The notes below the pieces were generated by a model. That model saw nothing but the letters and a program-made list of their open reading frames with translations, searched no databases and was not told the DNA's origin. DNA of 64,000 nucleotides, from the NCBI GenBank assembly GCA_027687465.1, contig JAQCQR010000003.1, forward strand, positions 62,001 through 126,000. The letters are read 5' to 3'. How positions within the stretch are numbered: the first letter of the stretch is position 1; the number at the start of each line of letters is the position of its first letter. The DNA comes from Coriobacteriaceae bacterium AF08-21 (lineage in GTDB: Bacteria > Actinomycetota > Coriobacteriia > Coriobacteriales > Coriobacteriaceae). The translations under genes and the position numbers were made by a program. Below are positions 55,759 to 64,000 of the stretch, piece by piece.

Positions 55759-56781
55759 ATGATTGCAATTTTAAAGCAGAGCGCCAGCGACGAGGCCGTC
55801 AGCCATATCGTCAGCTGGATTGAGAAAAAGGGTCTGAAGACCGATGTCTCGCGCGGCGAGAACGAGACGATCATCGGCCTGGTGGGCGATACGACCAAGA
55901 TCGACCCGTTCCTGCTCGAGTCCATGGACGTCGTCGAGCGCGTACAGCGCGTCTCCGAGCCGTTCAAGCGCGCCAACCGCAAGTTCCACCCCGAGGACTC
56001 CGTCATCGACTGCGGCCACGGCGTACATGTAGGCGGCGACCAGTTCCAGGTCATCGCCGGCCCGTGCTCCGTCGAGGGCGAGAACCTCATCCGCATCGCC
56101 CGCCGCGTGAAGGCAGCAGGCGCTACGATGCTGCGCGGCGGCGCCTACAAGCCCCGCACGTCCCCGTACGCCTACCAGGGCATGGGCCCCGCCGGCCTGG
56201 ACCTGCTGTGCGAGGCGTCTGCCGAGCTCGACATGCCGATCGTCACCGAGATCATGGACCCGCGCGACGTGCAGGTCTTCCTGGACAAGAAGATCGACGT
56301 CATGCAGATTGGCGCCCGCAACGCCCAGAACTTCCCTCTGCTCAAAGAGGTCGGCAAGACCAAGACCCCGGTCCTGCTCAAGCGCGGCATGTCCGGCACG
56401 ATCGACGAGCTGCTTATGGCAGCCGAGTACATCATGAGCGAGGGCAACGACAACGTCATCCTGTGCGAGCGCGGCATCCGCACCTTCGAGACCCGCACCC
56501 GCAACACCTTCGACCTCAACGCCGTGCCGGTGCTGCACCACCTGTCGCACCTGCCCGTCGTCGCCGACCCCAGCCACGCCACCGGCTACACCCGCTACGT
56601 TGAGCCCATGGCGCTCGCCGCGACAGCCTGCGGTGCCAACGGCTTGGAGATCGAGGTCCACGACGAGCCGAGCCGCGCCTGGTCCGACGGCGCCCAGGCC
56701 CTCACCCCCGATCAGTTCGACGACACCATGCGCCGCATCCGAGCCATCCGCGAGGTCGTCTGCCAAGAGACCATGGAGTAA
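55759..56781 (+). CDS. aroF: 3-deoxy-7-phosphoheptulonate synthase (type I-beta, with regulatory domain)
   Basis: First shikimate step: PEP plus erythrose 4-phosphate to DAHP. 340 residues. An N-terminal ferredoxin-like regulatory domain (about 1-75) precedes the barrel: VIAGPCSVEGEN, GGAYKPRTSPYAYQG, MQIGARNAQNFPLL, LLKRGMSGTIDE and PVVADPSHATG. This matches the Thermotoga/Bacillus I-beta class, often inhibited by Tyr or Phe, and not the type II enzyme of many Actinobacteria. ATG 55759 has GAGGTGAGAGG upstream. It opens the aromatic operon. Confidence 0.95.
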   Translation: MIAILKQSASDEAVSHIVSWIEKKGLKTDVSRGENETIIGLVGDTTKIDPFLLESMDVVERVQRVSEPFKRANRKFHPEDSVIDCGHGVHVGGDQFQVIAGPCSVEGENLIRIARRVKAAGATMLRGGAYKPRTSPYAYQGMGPAGLDLLCEASAELDMPIVTEIMDPRDVQVFLDKKIDVMQIGARNAQNFPLLKEVGKTKTPVLLKRGMSGTIDELLMAAEYIMSEGNDNVILCERGIRTFETRTRNTFDLNAVPVLHHLSHLPVVADPSHATGYTRYVEPMALAATACGANGLEIEVHDEPSRAWSDGAQALTPDQFDDTMRRIRAIREVVCQETME

Positions 56782-56784
56782 CCC

Positions 56785-57699
56785 ATGGGTACGGTGAGAA
56801 ACGCGCGCGTTAACCAGGGCGGCCCCAAGTGCGCCGGAATTGTGGGCCTGGGCCTCATCGGCGGCAGCTTTGCCCGCGGCTATGCGCAGGCGGGCGTCCG
56901 CGTGCTGGCCTGGGACCCCGATGACGACGTCATGACGGCCGCCAGCATGGGCACTGTCGCCGGAGAGCTCAACGACGAGACGCTCGGCGAATGCGACATC
57001 ATCGTCCTGGCTTGCTATCCTAAAGGATGCATCGAGTGGCTCGAGGCGCACGCCCAGGCGCTCGCCGACGCCACCGACACCGACGCCATCATGGGTCCCG
57101 TGGTGATCGACACCGTGGGCGTCAAGGGCATTGTGTGCGAGCGCGCCTTTGAGCTTGCCCGCGAGCACGGCTTTTACTTTGTGGGCGCGCACCCCATGGC
57201 GGGCACCCAGTTCTCAGGCTACGCTAACTCTCGTGCCGACCTGTTTCACCGCGCGCCGCTCGTGCTCGTGCCGCCCGCGGTGGACGATGCGCTCAAGCTG
57301 GAGCTTTTGGGCCAGGTGCGCGAGATGGTGCGCCCCTTGGGCTTTGACAAGTTCAGCGTGACCAGCGCCACCGAGCACGACCGCGTCATCGCCTTCACGA
57401 GCCAGCTTGCGCACGTGGTATCCAACGCCTACGTCAAAAGCCCCACAGCCCAGGTCCACCACGGCTTTTCGGCCGGTAGCTACCGCGATCTCACCCGCGT
57501 GGCGCACCTCAACCCGCAAATGTGGTCCGAGCTCATGATCGACGACGCCGACGCACTCGCCTTCGAGATCGACCATCTGATCGAGTCGCTTGGCGCCTAC
57601 AGCCGTGCGCTCAAAGACCGCGACCAGCGCTATCTGGAGAATCTCCTTGCCGAAGGTGACCGCATTAAGCGCGCACTCGACGACGAGACCTCCCACTAG
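56785..57699 (+). CDS. tyrA: Prephenate dehydrogenase
   Basis: 304 residues. Oxidative decarboxylation of prephenate to 4-hydroxyphenylpyruvate with NAD. NAD motif GIVGLGLIGGSFARG (residues 18-32), GAHPMAGTQFSGYANS with the catalytic histidine, and the helical dimer domain (ATEHDRVIAFTSQLAHVVSN). No C-terminal ACT domain, so tyrosine control may rest at AroF or the leader. It starts three bases after aroF. Confidence 0.94.
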   Translation: MGTVRNARVNQGGPKCAGIVGLGLIGGSFARGYAQAGVRVLAWDPDDDVMTAASMGTVAGELNDETLGECDIIVLACYPKGCIEWLEAHAQALADATDTDAIMGPVVIDTVGVKGIVCERAFELAREHGFYFVGAHPMAGTQFSGYANSRADLFHRAPLVLVPPAVDDALKLELLGQVREMVRPLGFDKFSVTSATEHDRVIAFTSQLAHVVSNAYVKSPTAQVHHGFSAGSYRDLTRVAHLNPQMWSELMIDDADALAFEIDHLIESLGAYSRALKDRDQRYLENLLAEGDRIKRALDDETSH

Positions 57700-57735
57700 A
57701 CCACTTATCACGCCAGGTCGAAAGGACCGAAGCTT

Positions 57736-58842
57736 ATGGCGATTACCATCGATATCGACACTGCACGCCCCTACCAGGTGCATGTTGGCACGTTTTTGCT
57801 GGAGCAGGCGGGACCGCTCGTGCGCGCCACTGCCGGCGGCACCAAGGCCGTCATCGTGACGGACACCAACGTGGGTCCGCTCTACCAGATGCCTGTTAAG
57901 CAGAGCCTGGAGGCATCAGGCTACGAGGTGAGTATCTGCACCTTCGAGGCCGGCGAGGCCCATAAGCGCGCCGAAACCTATGTTGCCATTTTGGAGTTTG
58001 TGGCCGAGCACGAGCTTTCACGCTCCGACGTGATCGTGGCGCTCGGCGGCGGCGTTGTGGGCGACGTGGCCGGCTTTGTGGCAGCCACGTACATGCGTGG
58101 CTGCAAGTTTGTGCAGATTCCCACGAGCCTGCTCGCTATGGTTGATTCGTCGGTGGGCGGCAAGACGGCCATCGACCTCGCTGCCGGCAAGAACCTGGCC
58201 GGCGCCTTCTGGCAGCCGAGTGTGGTCATCGCCGACGTGGGATGCCTGGCCACCCTCACGCCCGAGCAGTTCGCCGACGGCTGCGGAGAGGTCGTCAAGC
58301 ACGCCGTGATCGCCGACCCCGAGCTTTTCGCCGAGCTCGAGAAGACCCCGCTCACGCTGGAGCTCCTCAACCAGGACGTAGCCCGCGTGGCGCTCATCAT
58401 CGCCCGCAATATCGACATTAAACGCGCCGTGGTCGTTGCCGACGAGCGCGAAACCAATCAGCGCAAGCTCCTCAACTTTGGACACAGCGCGGGGCACGCC
58501 GTCGAGGCCTGCGAGCACTTTGAGCTGGGACACGGCAACTGCGTCTCGATCGGCATGGGTATCATCACGCGTGCCGCGGCCCTGCACGGCGTCTGCGATG
58601 CCGAGCTGCCCGATCGCATCGAAGAGCTCTGCGCGCGCCACGGTCTCAAGACCCGCTGCGAGCTTTCCGCCGACGCCATCTTCGCCGAGGCGCTCCACGA
58701 CAAAAAACGCGCGGGCGACACCATCGACCTGGTGATTCCGCACGGCATTGGCCGCTGCAGCATCGACCGCACGCCACTTTCCACCTTCCACGGTCTTATT
58801 GCCGAGGGCCTCGGCCAGAAGGGAGACACATCCGTATGCTAG
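57736..58842 (+). CDS. aroB: 3-dehydroquinate synthase
   Basis: 368 residues, second shikimate step, NAD- and metal-dependent. VALGGGVVGDVAGFVAATYM, QIPTSLLAMVDSSVGGKTAID, GEVVKHAVI, and the metal histidines in LNFGHSAGHAVEA and ELGHGNCVSIGM. ATG 57736 has AAAGGACCGAAGCTT upstream. The end overlaps aroA by seven bases. Confidence 0.96.
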   Translation: MAITIDIDTARPYQVHVGTFLLEQAGPLVRATAGGTKAVIVTDTNVGPLYQMPVKQSLEASGYEVSICTFEAGEAHKRAETYVAILEFVAEHELSRSDVIVALGGGVVGDVAGFVAATYMRGCKFVQIPTSLLAMVDSSVGGKTAIDLAAGKNLAGAFWQPSVVIADVGCLATLTPEQFADGCGEVVKHAVIADPELFAELEKTPLTLELLNQDVARVALIIARNIDIKRAVVVADERETNQRKLLNFGHSAGHAVEACEHFELGHGNCVSIGMGIITRAAALHGVCDAELPDRIEELCARHGLKTRCELSADAIFAEALHDKKRAGDTIDLVIPHGIGRCSIDRTPLSTFHGLIAEGLGQKGDTSVC

Positions 58843-60155
58843 CCCGCATCACCCCCTCCCCGCTCAAGGGCACCGTTCCCGCCATCGCGTCCAAGTCGAT
58901 GGCGCATCGCCTGATCATCTGCGCCGCGCTTGCCAACGGCGAGACGCACGTTACCTGCAACACTACCTGCGCTGACATCGAGGCCACGGTGCGTTGCCTC
59001 ACGGCGCTCGGCGCCCGCATCGAGACCGTCGAGGACGGTTTCCAGGTCCACCCCACCATGAAGAGTGTTGAGTTTGGCCTGCTCAAGGCCCTTGCCGGCG
59101 GCACGCTCGACTGCGGTGAAAGTGGCTCCACGCTGCGCTTTATGCTGCCCGTCGCCTGCGCGCTGGGCGCAGAAGCAACTTTTGTGGGCCAGGGACGCTT
59201 GGGCGCACGCCCACTCTCCCCGCTTTCCGACGAGATCATCGCCGCCGGCTGCGACCTACAGGGTCTGGGCGGTTTTCCGCTCAAGACGAGCGGACGCATG
59301 CGCCCGGGCACCTTTGCGCTGCCGGGCAACGTGAGCTCGCAGTACATCTCCGGCTTGCTGCTGGCAGCCCCGCTGCTGGCCCAGCCCTCCTGCGTGCAGG
59401 TGACCGGCCTTATCGAGAGCCGCCCCTACATCAACCTGACGATCCAGGCCATGAAGGCCTTTGGCGTCGAGGTCAACGTCGAGCGCATCCCCGCCAAGAA
59501 TGGCAAGCCCGAGGTCACGAACTTTCGCGTGAGCAGCGGCTCGTACCGCACGCCCGGCAGCGTGGCCGTCGAGGGCGATTGGTCCAATGCGGCCTTTTGG
59601 CTGTGCGCCGGCGCCATCGGCTCCGACCCCATCACCGTGGAAGGCGTATCGCTGAGCTCCGCGCAGGGCGACCGCAACGTGCTCGCCGCGCTTTCGCGCT
59701 TTGGTGCCCGCATCGTGCGCTCCACGAACGCCGCCACCGTGCAGTCCGACAAGCTCGCCGGCTTCGAGATGAGCGCCCACGACATTCCCGACCTGGTGCC
59801 CGTCATCTCTGCCGTGGCATCGCTGGCGCAGGGCCGCACGTTCATCCGCGACTGCGCCCGCCTGCGCATCAAGGAATCTGATCGCTTGGTCACCACCACC
59901 CGTGAGCTCACCGCGCTGGGCGCACAGGTGCGCATTGCCGGCGACGACCTCATCATCAAGGGCGTCGATGCCTTTACCGGCGGCGAGGTCGATTCGCACA
60001 ACGACCATCGTATCGCCATGATGGCCGCTATCGCCGCGAGCCGTGCCACCGGCGAAGTTGTGATCCACGGCGCCGAGGCCGTCAACAAGTCCTATCCCGA
60101 TTTCTTCGACCACTACCGCCTGTTGGGCGGCAAGGTCACGCTCGAGGAGGAATAG
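58836..60155 (+). CDS. aroA: 3-phosphoshikimate 1-carboxyvinyltransferase (EPSP synthase)
   Basis: 439 residues. Adds enolpyruvate from PEP to shikimate 3-phosphate. AIASKSMAHRLIICAALA near the N-terminus, LDCGESGSTLRFMLPV, GNVSSQYISGLLLAAPL, RLRIKESDRL and SHNDHRIAMM. The SKSMAHR version and overall style recall clostridial enzymes more than high-GC Gram-positive ones, and glyphosate class cannot be judged by eye. The start lies within the end of aroB. Confidence 0.95.
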   Translation: MLARITPSPLKGTVPAIASKSMAHRLIICAALANGETHVTCNTTCADIEATVRCLTALGARIETVEDGFQVHPTMKSVEFGLLKALAGGTLDCGESGSTLRFMLPVACALGAEATFVGQGRLGARPLSPLSDEIIAAGCDLQGLGGFPLKTSGRMRPGTFALPGNVSSQYISGLLLAAPLLAQPSCVQVTGLIESRPYINLTIQAMKAFGVEVNVERIPAKNGKPEVTNFRVSSGSYRTPGSVAVEGDWSNAAFWLCAGAIGSDPITVEGVSLSSAQGDRNVLAALSRFGARIVRSTNAATVQSDKLAGFEMSAHDIPDLVPVISAVASLAQGRTFIRDCARLRIKESDRLVTTTRELTALGAQVRIAGDDLIIKGVDAFTGGEVDSHNDHRIAMMAAIAASRATGEVVIHGAEAVNKSYPDFFDHYRLLGGKVTLEEE

Positions 60156-60156
60156 C

Positions 60157-61254
60157 ATGTCCTCGACCTTTGGCAACGTATTGCACCTGAGCATTTTCGG
60201 CCAATCACACTCCCCCGCCATCGGCTGCTCGCTCGATGGCATCCCGGCGGGCATCGCTGTGGACCAGGAGCAGCTGCAGGCCTTTTTGGACCGTCGCGCC
60301 CCTGGTCGCGACGAGACCGCGACCAAGCGCCGCGAGGCCGACGCCGCGCATATCATCGCCGGCGTGGTCGATGGACACACCACCGGCGCACCCATCGCAG
60401 CGATCATTGAGAACACCAACACGCGCTCCAAGGACTACTCCGAGCTGCGCCGCAAGCCCCGTCCGGGACATGCCGATTACCCGGCGCGTGTGAAGTATCA
60501 CAACATGCACGATGTCGCTGGTGGCGGGCATTTCTCCGGCCGCCTAACAGCACCCCTGTGCATCGCCGGCGGCATTGCGCTGCAGGCACTCGAGGCCCGC
60601 GGCATTCAGGTCATGGCGCACGTCGCGCAGATCGGCGGCATCTCCGACCTGCCCATGGACGACATGATCTATCGCGAGGCCGACCGCAAGGCGATCCTTA
60701 CGAACGATCTGCCGTGCATTGACGCCGCCGCAGCCGGCCGCATGCGCGAGGAGATCCTAGCCGCGCGCGACGAACTCGACAGCATCGGCGGCATCGTGGA
60801 GTGCGGCATTTACGGGCTTCCCGCGGGAATCGGCGACCCCATGTTTGACGGCATCGAGAACCGCATCGCTCAGATCGCATTTGGCATTCCCGCCGTGAAG
60901 GGCGTGGAGTTTGGCATGGGCTTTGCCGTAGCCGCCATGCGCGGAAGCGAGAACAACGACCCGTATCGCGTTGATGCCGAGACCGGCGAGATTGCGGTCG
61001 AGTCCAATAACGCCGGCGGCATCCTGGGCGGCATTTCAACGGGTGCACCCGTCATGTGGCGGATGGCCGTAAAGCCGACGCCCTCAATTGGCCGCGAGCA
61101 GCAGACCGTAGACATGGACGCCATGGAAAATGCCGAGCTCTCGGTCCACGGCCGTCACGATCCCTGCATCGTTCCGCGCGCCGTCCCCGTTGCCGAGGCA
61201 GCCGCAGCGCTGGCCATCTGGGACGCCCTCCTCGAGGACGCCGCCCAGCGCTAA
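60157..61254 (+). CDS. aroC: Chorismate synthase
   Basis: 365 residues, FMN-dependent last common step. N-terminal FGNVLHLSIFGQSHSPAIG (His kept; FGESHG is the commoner form), RPGHADYPARVKYHN, and VAGGGHFSGRLTAPL in place of the GGGRSSARET loop, as in the clostridial subgroup (from memory). It retains GMGFAVAAMRGSENNDPY. ATG 60157 follows GAGGAGGAATAGC, one base after the aroA stop. Confidence 0.94.
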   Translation: MSSTFGNVLHLSIFGQSHSPAIGCSLDGIPAGIAVDQEQLQAFLDRRAPGRDETATKRREADAAHIIAGVVDGHTTGAPIAAIIENTNTRSKDYSELRRKPRPGHADYPARVKYHNMHDVAGGGHFSGRLTAPLCIAGGIALQALEARGIQVMAHVAQIGGISDLPMDDMIYREADRKAILTNDLPCIDAAAAGRMREEILAARDELDSIGGIVECGIYGLPAGIGDPMFDGIENRIAQIAFGIPAVKGVEFGMGFAVAAMRGSENNDPYRVDAETGEIAVESNNAGGILGGISTGAPVMWRMAVKPTPSIGREQQTVDMDAMENAELSVHGRHDPCIVPRAVPVAEAAAALAIWDALLEDAAQR

Positions 61255-61262
61255 AAATCTCC

Positions 61263-61282
61263 GGGGGCCAACTCCGGCCCCC
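61263..61282 (+). other. Perfect GC hairpin after aroC
   Basis: GGGGGCC-AACTCC-GGCCCCC, nine bases after the aroC stop. No U tract follows, so it is more likely an mRNA-stability or pausing element than a terminator. The REPIN follows 12 bases later. Confidence 0.5.
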
Positions 61283-61293
61283 TCACCCACCCA

Positions 61294-61369
61294 GTGATTT
61301 TTCTGGGACGGGGATTAAAAAATCATTAGGTACACAATGATTTTTTAATCCCCGTCCCAGAAAAATCAC
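61294..61369. repeat. REPIN-like palindrome, copy 2
   Basis: Two perfect 34-base inverted arms (61294-61327 and 61336-61369) around AGGTACAC. The arms carry the same GATTTTTCTGGGACGGGGAT core followed by TAAAAAATCATT as the copy at 27563-27640. It ends 21 bases before the pheA start, so the extended hairpin is part of the aro transcript unless pheA has its own promoter. Confidence 0.87.
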
Positions 61370-61390
61370 CGACACGTGAAAGGGGCCTCC

Positions 61391-62536
61391 ATGGACCTTG
61401 CCGATATTCGCCAGGCCATCGATGGCATCGACACCACGCTGCTCAACAGCTTTGTCGAGCGCATGGATATTGCCACCGAGGTCGCCAAATCCAAGATAGA
61501 GATGGGCAAGGCCGTCTTCGACCCCGCCCGCGAACGCTCCAAACTCAACAACCTCGCCAGCCGCGCACCCGAGCGCTACGAGGCCCAGACCGTCACCCTG
61601 TTCCGCCTCCTCATGAGCATGAGCAAGGCCGAGCAGCAGCGCTACATCAACGAGGTCAAGGGCATCACGGTGTCGCAAAAGGCCCATGCCACGGCCGTAG
61701 CCTTTGACACGCCCTTCCCACAGACGGCTACCGTCGCCTGCCAGGGCGTCGAAGGCGCCTACAGTCAGATCGCCGCATGCAAACTCTTCGACGTGCCCGA
61801 TATCGCGTTCTTTGAGACCTTCGAGGGCGTCATGCGCGCCGTACGCGACGGCTTTTGCGAGTTTGGCGTGCTGCCCATCGAAAACTCAACTGCCGGATCG
61901 GTCAACGCCGTCTACGACCTGCTCGCACAGTTCGACTTCCATATCGTGCGCTCGCTGCGCCTCAAGATCGATCACAACCTGCTCGTCAAACCCGGCACCA
62001 AGCTCCAGGACGTGCGCGAGGTCTGCAGCCACGGCCAAGCCATTGCCCAGTGCGCAGGCTTTATCGAGGGCCACGGCCTGCATGCCACCAAGTACCCCAA
62101 CACGGCCATGTCGGCCGAGATGGTCGCCAACTCCGAACGCACCGACGTCGCCGCTATCGCCTCGCGCAGCTGTGCGGCGCTCTACGGCTTGGAGGTGTTG
62201 GAGCCCAACATCCAGGACTCGGACAACAACTACACGCGCTTTGTCGTCATCAGCCGCGAGCCGCGCGTATACCCCGGCGCCAACCGCACCTCGCTCATGA
62301 TCACCACGGCCAATGAGCCGGGCGCCCTCTACCGCGTGCTCGAGCGATTCTACGCGCTCAACATCAACCTCATCAAACTCCAGAGCCGCCCCATCCCCGG
62401 CCGCGACTTTGAGTTTATGTTCTACTTTGATCTGGACTGTCCCTTTGGCAGCAAGGCCCTCGACGACTTGCTCGATTCTATCGACGACGTGTGCGAGAGC
62501 TTCACCTACTTTGGCAGCTACACGGAGGTGCTCTAG
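61391..62536 (+). CDS. pheA: Bifunctional chorismate mutase / prephenate dehydratase
   Basis: 381 residues. An AroQ-type chorismate mutase helix bundle (1-90, DLADIRQAIDGIDTTLLNSF, ERMDIATEVAKSK) is fused to prephenate dehydratase (ACQGVEGAYSQIA, VLPIENSTAGSVNAVYD, DSDNNYTRFVVI) and a C-terminal ACT domain with LQSRPIPGRDFEFMFYFD for phenylalanine feedback. ATG 61391 has AAGGGGCCTCC upstream. The aroE/K start follows the stop codon directly. Confidence 0.95.
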   Translation: MDLADIRQAIDGIDTTLLNSFVERMDIATEVAKSKIEMGKAVFDPARERSKLNNLASRAPERYEAQTVTLFRLLMSMSKAEQQRYINEVKGITVSQKAHATAVAFDTPFPQTATVACQGVEGAYSQIAACKLFDVPDIAFFETFEGVMRAVRDGFCEFGVLPIENSTAGSVNAVYDLLAQFDFHIVRSLRLKIDHNLLVKPGTKLQDVREVCSHGQAIAQCAGFIEGHGLHATKYPNTAMSAEMVANSERTDVAAIASRSCAALYGLEVLEPNIQDSDNNYTRFVVISREPRVYPGANRTSLMITTANEPGALYRVLERFYALNINLIKLQSRPIPGRDFEFMFYFDLDCPFGSKALDDLLDSIDDVCESFTYFGSYTEVL

Positions 62537-63787
62537 ATGACCGATACAGCCGCAACCCGTCCCTACGGCGTGCTGGGCCGCGTGCTGGGCCACAGCTACA
62601 CCCCGACCATCTACAAAGAGCTCGCGGGGCTCGAGTACGTGCGCTTTGAGCGCGAGCCCGAGGACCTCCAGGCCTTTATGACGGGCGACGAATGGGAGGG
62701 CACCAACGTGACCATCCCCTACAAGCGCGCCGTCATGGAGTATCTGGACGAGCTGAGTCCGCTCGCCGAGCGCATGGGCAACGTCAACACCATCACACGC
62801 CTGCCTGACGGTCGTTTGCGCGGCGACAACACCGACTACTTTGGTTTTCAGTGTCTGGTCGAGGAGTTGGGCGTTGAGGTTGCCGGCAAGAAGGCCCTCG
62901 TGCTCGGTGCCACCGGCGGCGCCGGCACCACGGCAAGTATGGTGCTGGGAGACATGGGCGCCATCGTCGTACCCGTGGGTCGCACGAGCGAGGTCAACTA
63001 CGACAATATCGCGCAGCAGTCCGACGCCTCCCTACTCGTCAACTGCACGCCCGCCGGCATGTTCCCCCATTGCCCCGACGCGCCTTGCACGCTCGAAGGC
63101 CTCGATGCGCTCGAGGGCGTCATCGACATTGTCTACAACCCCGCCCGCACGGGCCTGATGCTCGAGGCCGAGCGCCGCGGCATCCCCTGCATCGGCGGCC
63201 TGCTTATGCTTGTTGCCCAGGCGGCACAAGCTGTCGAGCGCTATACCGGCAAAGCCACCCCGCGCGAGAGGATCCTGGACATAACGGAGCGCCTGTCACG
63301 CCGCGAACAGAACATCGCGCTGATCGGCATGCCGGGCTCGGGCAAGACCCGCGTGGGCGAGCAGATCGCCCAGCTCACGGGCCGCGAGCACATCGATCTC
63401 GATCGCGCCCTCGAGGAGCGCCTGGGCATGCCCTGCGCCGACTTTATCATCAAGTGCGGCGAGGCGGCCTTCCGCGAGCAGGAGACGGCAGCGCTGGCCG
63501 ACATCTCCAAGCGCAGCGGCTTGGTGCTCTCCACCGGCGGCGGCGTGGTTACGCGCGACGAGAACTACCCTCTGCTGCACCAAAACAGCCAAATCGTGAT
63601 GCTCAACCGCAAGCTCGACGAGCTCGCCCACAAGGGCCGCCCCATCACCGCGCGCGACGGCATCGACAAGCTGGCCGAGCAGCGTATGCCGCGCTACCGC
63701 GCCTGGGCCGACTACATCATCGACTCACGCGACTGCGCCGCCAACACCGCCCATGCCCTCCTCGACACCCTCCCACCCGCTCTCTAA
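62537..63787 (+). CDS. aroEK: Shikimate dehydrogenase-shikimate kinase fusion
   Basis: 416 residues. Residues 1-250 are AroE: GHSYTPTIYKEL, NVTIPYK with catalytic Lys63, GDNTDYFGF with Asp100, and NADP motif LVLGATGGAGTTAS. Residues 255-416 are AroK: Walker A GMPGSGKT at 264-271, HIDLDRALEERLG, CGEAAFREQET and LSTGGGVVTRDEN. It performs the fourth and fifth shikimate steps consecutively. The order of domains (dehydrogenase then kinase) differs from the fungal AROM pentafunctional enzyme. Starts immediately after pheA. Confidence 0.94.
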   Translation: MTDTAATRPYGVLGRVLGHSYTPTIYKELAGLEYVRFEREPEDLQAFMTGDEWEGTNVTIPYKRAVMEYLDELSPLAERMGNVNTITRLPDGRLRGDNTDYFGFQCLVEELGVEVAGKKALVLGATGGAGTTASMVLGDMGAIVVPVGRTSEVNYDNIAQQSDASLLVNCTPAGMFPHCPDAPCTLEGLDALEGVIDIVYNPARTGLMLEAERRGIPCIGGLLMLVAQAAQAVERYTGKATPRERILDITERLSRREQNIALIGMPGSGKTRVGEQIAQLTGREHIDLDRALEERLGMPCADFIIKCGEAAFREQETAALADISKRSGLVLSTGGGVVTRDENYPLLHQNSQIVMLNRKLDELAHKGRPITARDGIDKLAEQRMPRYRAWADYIIDSRDCAANTAHALLDTLPPAL

Positions 63788-63789
63788 CC

Positions 63790-63830
63790 AAAACCACCAC
63801 AAAGGGGGCAGGCACCTTTGTGGTGGTTTT
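63790..63830 (+). terminator. 16-bp perfect hairpin between aroEK and aroQ
   Basis: AAAACCACCACAAAGG and CCTTTGTGGTGGTTTT surround GGGCAGGCA, three bases after the aroEK stop. The T run is within the 3' arm, as in an intrinsic terminator, but it could equally be a third kind of palindromic interspersed repeat (core AAGGTGCCTGCCCCC on the complement). aroQ follows only 21 bases later. Confidence 0.65.
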
Positions 63831-63851
63831 TCAACTGCAAAGGAAGCAACC

Positions 63852-64000
63852 ATGAAAGCACTCGTCATTAACGGCCCCAACCTCAACATGCTCGGCATTC
63901 GCGAGCCGGGCATCTACGGCAGCGACAACTACGACCGCTTGGTCCAGATTTGCCAGGAGGCAGGCGCCGCGCAGGGCTTTGACGAGGTCGAAGTCTTCCA
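63852..64000 (+). CDS. aroQ: 3-dehydroquinate dehydratase type II, N-terminal part (runs off window end)
   Basis: Third shikimate step. The 49 complete codons visible start MKALVINGPNLNMLGIREPG and continue to IYG, where the NGPNLNMLG and the following Tyr-containing lid are diagnostic of type II dehydroquinase. ATG 63852 has AAGGAAGCAACC upstream. It completes the shikimate set of this cluster. Confidence 0.94.
   Translation, partial: MKALVINGPNLNMLGIREPGIYGSDNYDRLVQICQEAGAAQGFDEVEVF

Noticed and set aside
63070..63855. 261-codon plus-strand frame overlapping aroEK
   Set aside because: Frame-shifted, Arg/His/Pro-rich shadow of the aroEK coding sequence.

Overview
The window reads as one chromosomal stretch from a high-GC, Gram-positive-type bacterium of the class Coriobacteriia, most likely a Collinsella or a close relative. 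That genus is an inference from gene content, gene order, GC-rich codon use and frequent TTG/GTG starts; no database search was possible. Nearly all of it is core metabolism and information processing. The accessory component is small: one REP-associated transposase (RAYT) with its own flanking repeats, and several palindromic repeats of the REP/REPIN type.

Layout. 1-1.9 kb (minus): pyrimidine genes pyrR-pyrB-pyrC behind a leader with a terminator. 2.2 kb (plus): rpmB alone. 2.5-3.5 kb: RAYT element bounded by 49-bp inverted repeats. 3.7-7.2 kb (plus): adhE and an APH-fold phosphotransferase. 7.4-15.7 kb (minus): pyrH-frr-uppS-cdsA-dxr-rseP-ispG-proS, the classic translation/isoprenoid/phospholipid cluster, with an RseP that carries an extra cytoplasmic domain. 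15.9-17.5 kb (minus): rpsB-tsf. 17.7-22.9 kb (minus): yraN-comM-dprA-trmFO-xerC, DNA-uptake and recombination functions, where xerC seems to lack a standard start codon. 23.1-24.4 kb (minus): rplS and rnhB. 24.6-28.5 kb (minus): pyruvate phosphate dikinase and its regulatory kinase/phosphotransferase with a REPIN between them. 28.6-34.1 kb (minus): rpsP-khpA-rimM-trmD-lepB-glyQ-glyS. 34.3 kb (plus): dinB.

35.7-52.6 kb (minus) is one long cell-growth and ribosome-assembly region. From its 5' end it holds a zinc-ribbon membrane protein, a cyclophilin, a TPR membrane protein, mreB-mreC-mreD-mrdA-rodA, a DUF697-like protein, a radical-SAM pair of unknown function, rplU-rpmA, obgE, nadD, yqeK and rsfS. 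A P-type ATPase and a tRNA-Arg(CCG) follow at 52.7-55.6 kb. 55.7-64 kb (plus) is an almost self-contained aromatic amino acid locus: aroF-tyrA-aroB-aroA-aroC-pheA-aroE/aroK fusion-aroQ. It covers all seven shikimate steps plus both prephenate branches, starts behind a terminator-containing leader, and is interrupted by a REPIN and a second strong hairpin.

The most unusual things seen are the RAYT with its inverted REP flanks, two near-identical 34-35-bp-arm palindromes 34 kb apart, the winged-helix-like insertion in RseP, the apparent AUA start of xerC, the aroF leader hairpin, and the uncharacterised radical-SAM pair beside rplU. No CRISPR array, prophage, classical IS element or rRNA was found.
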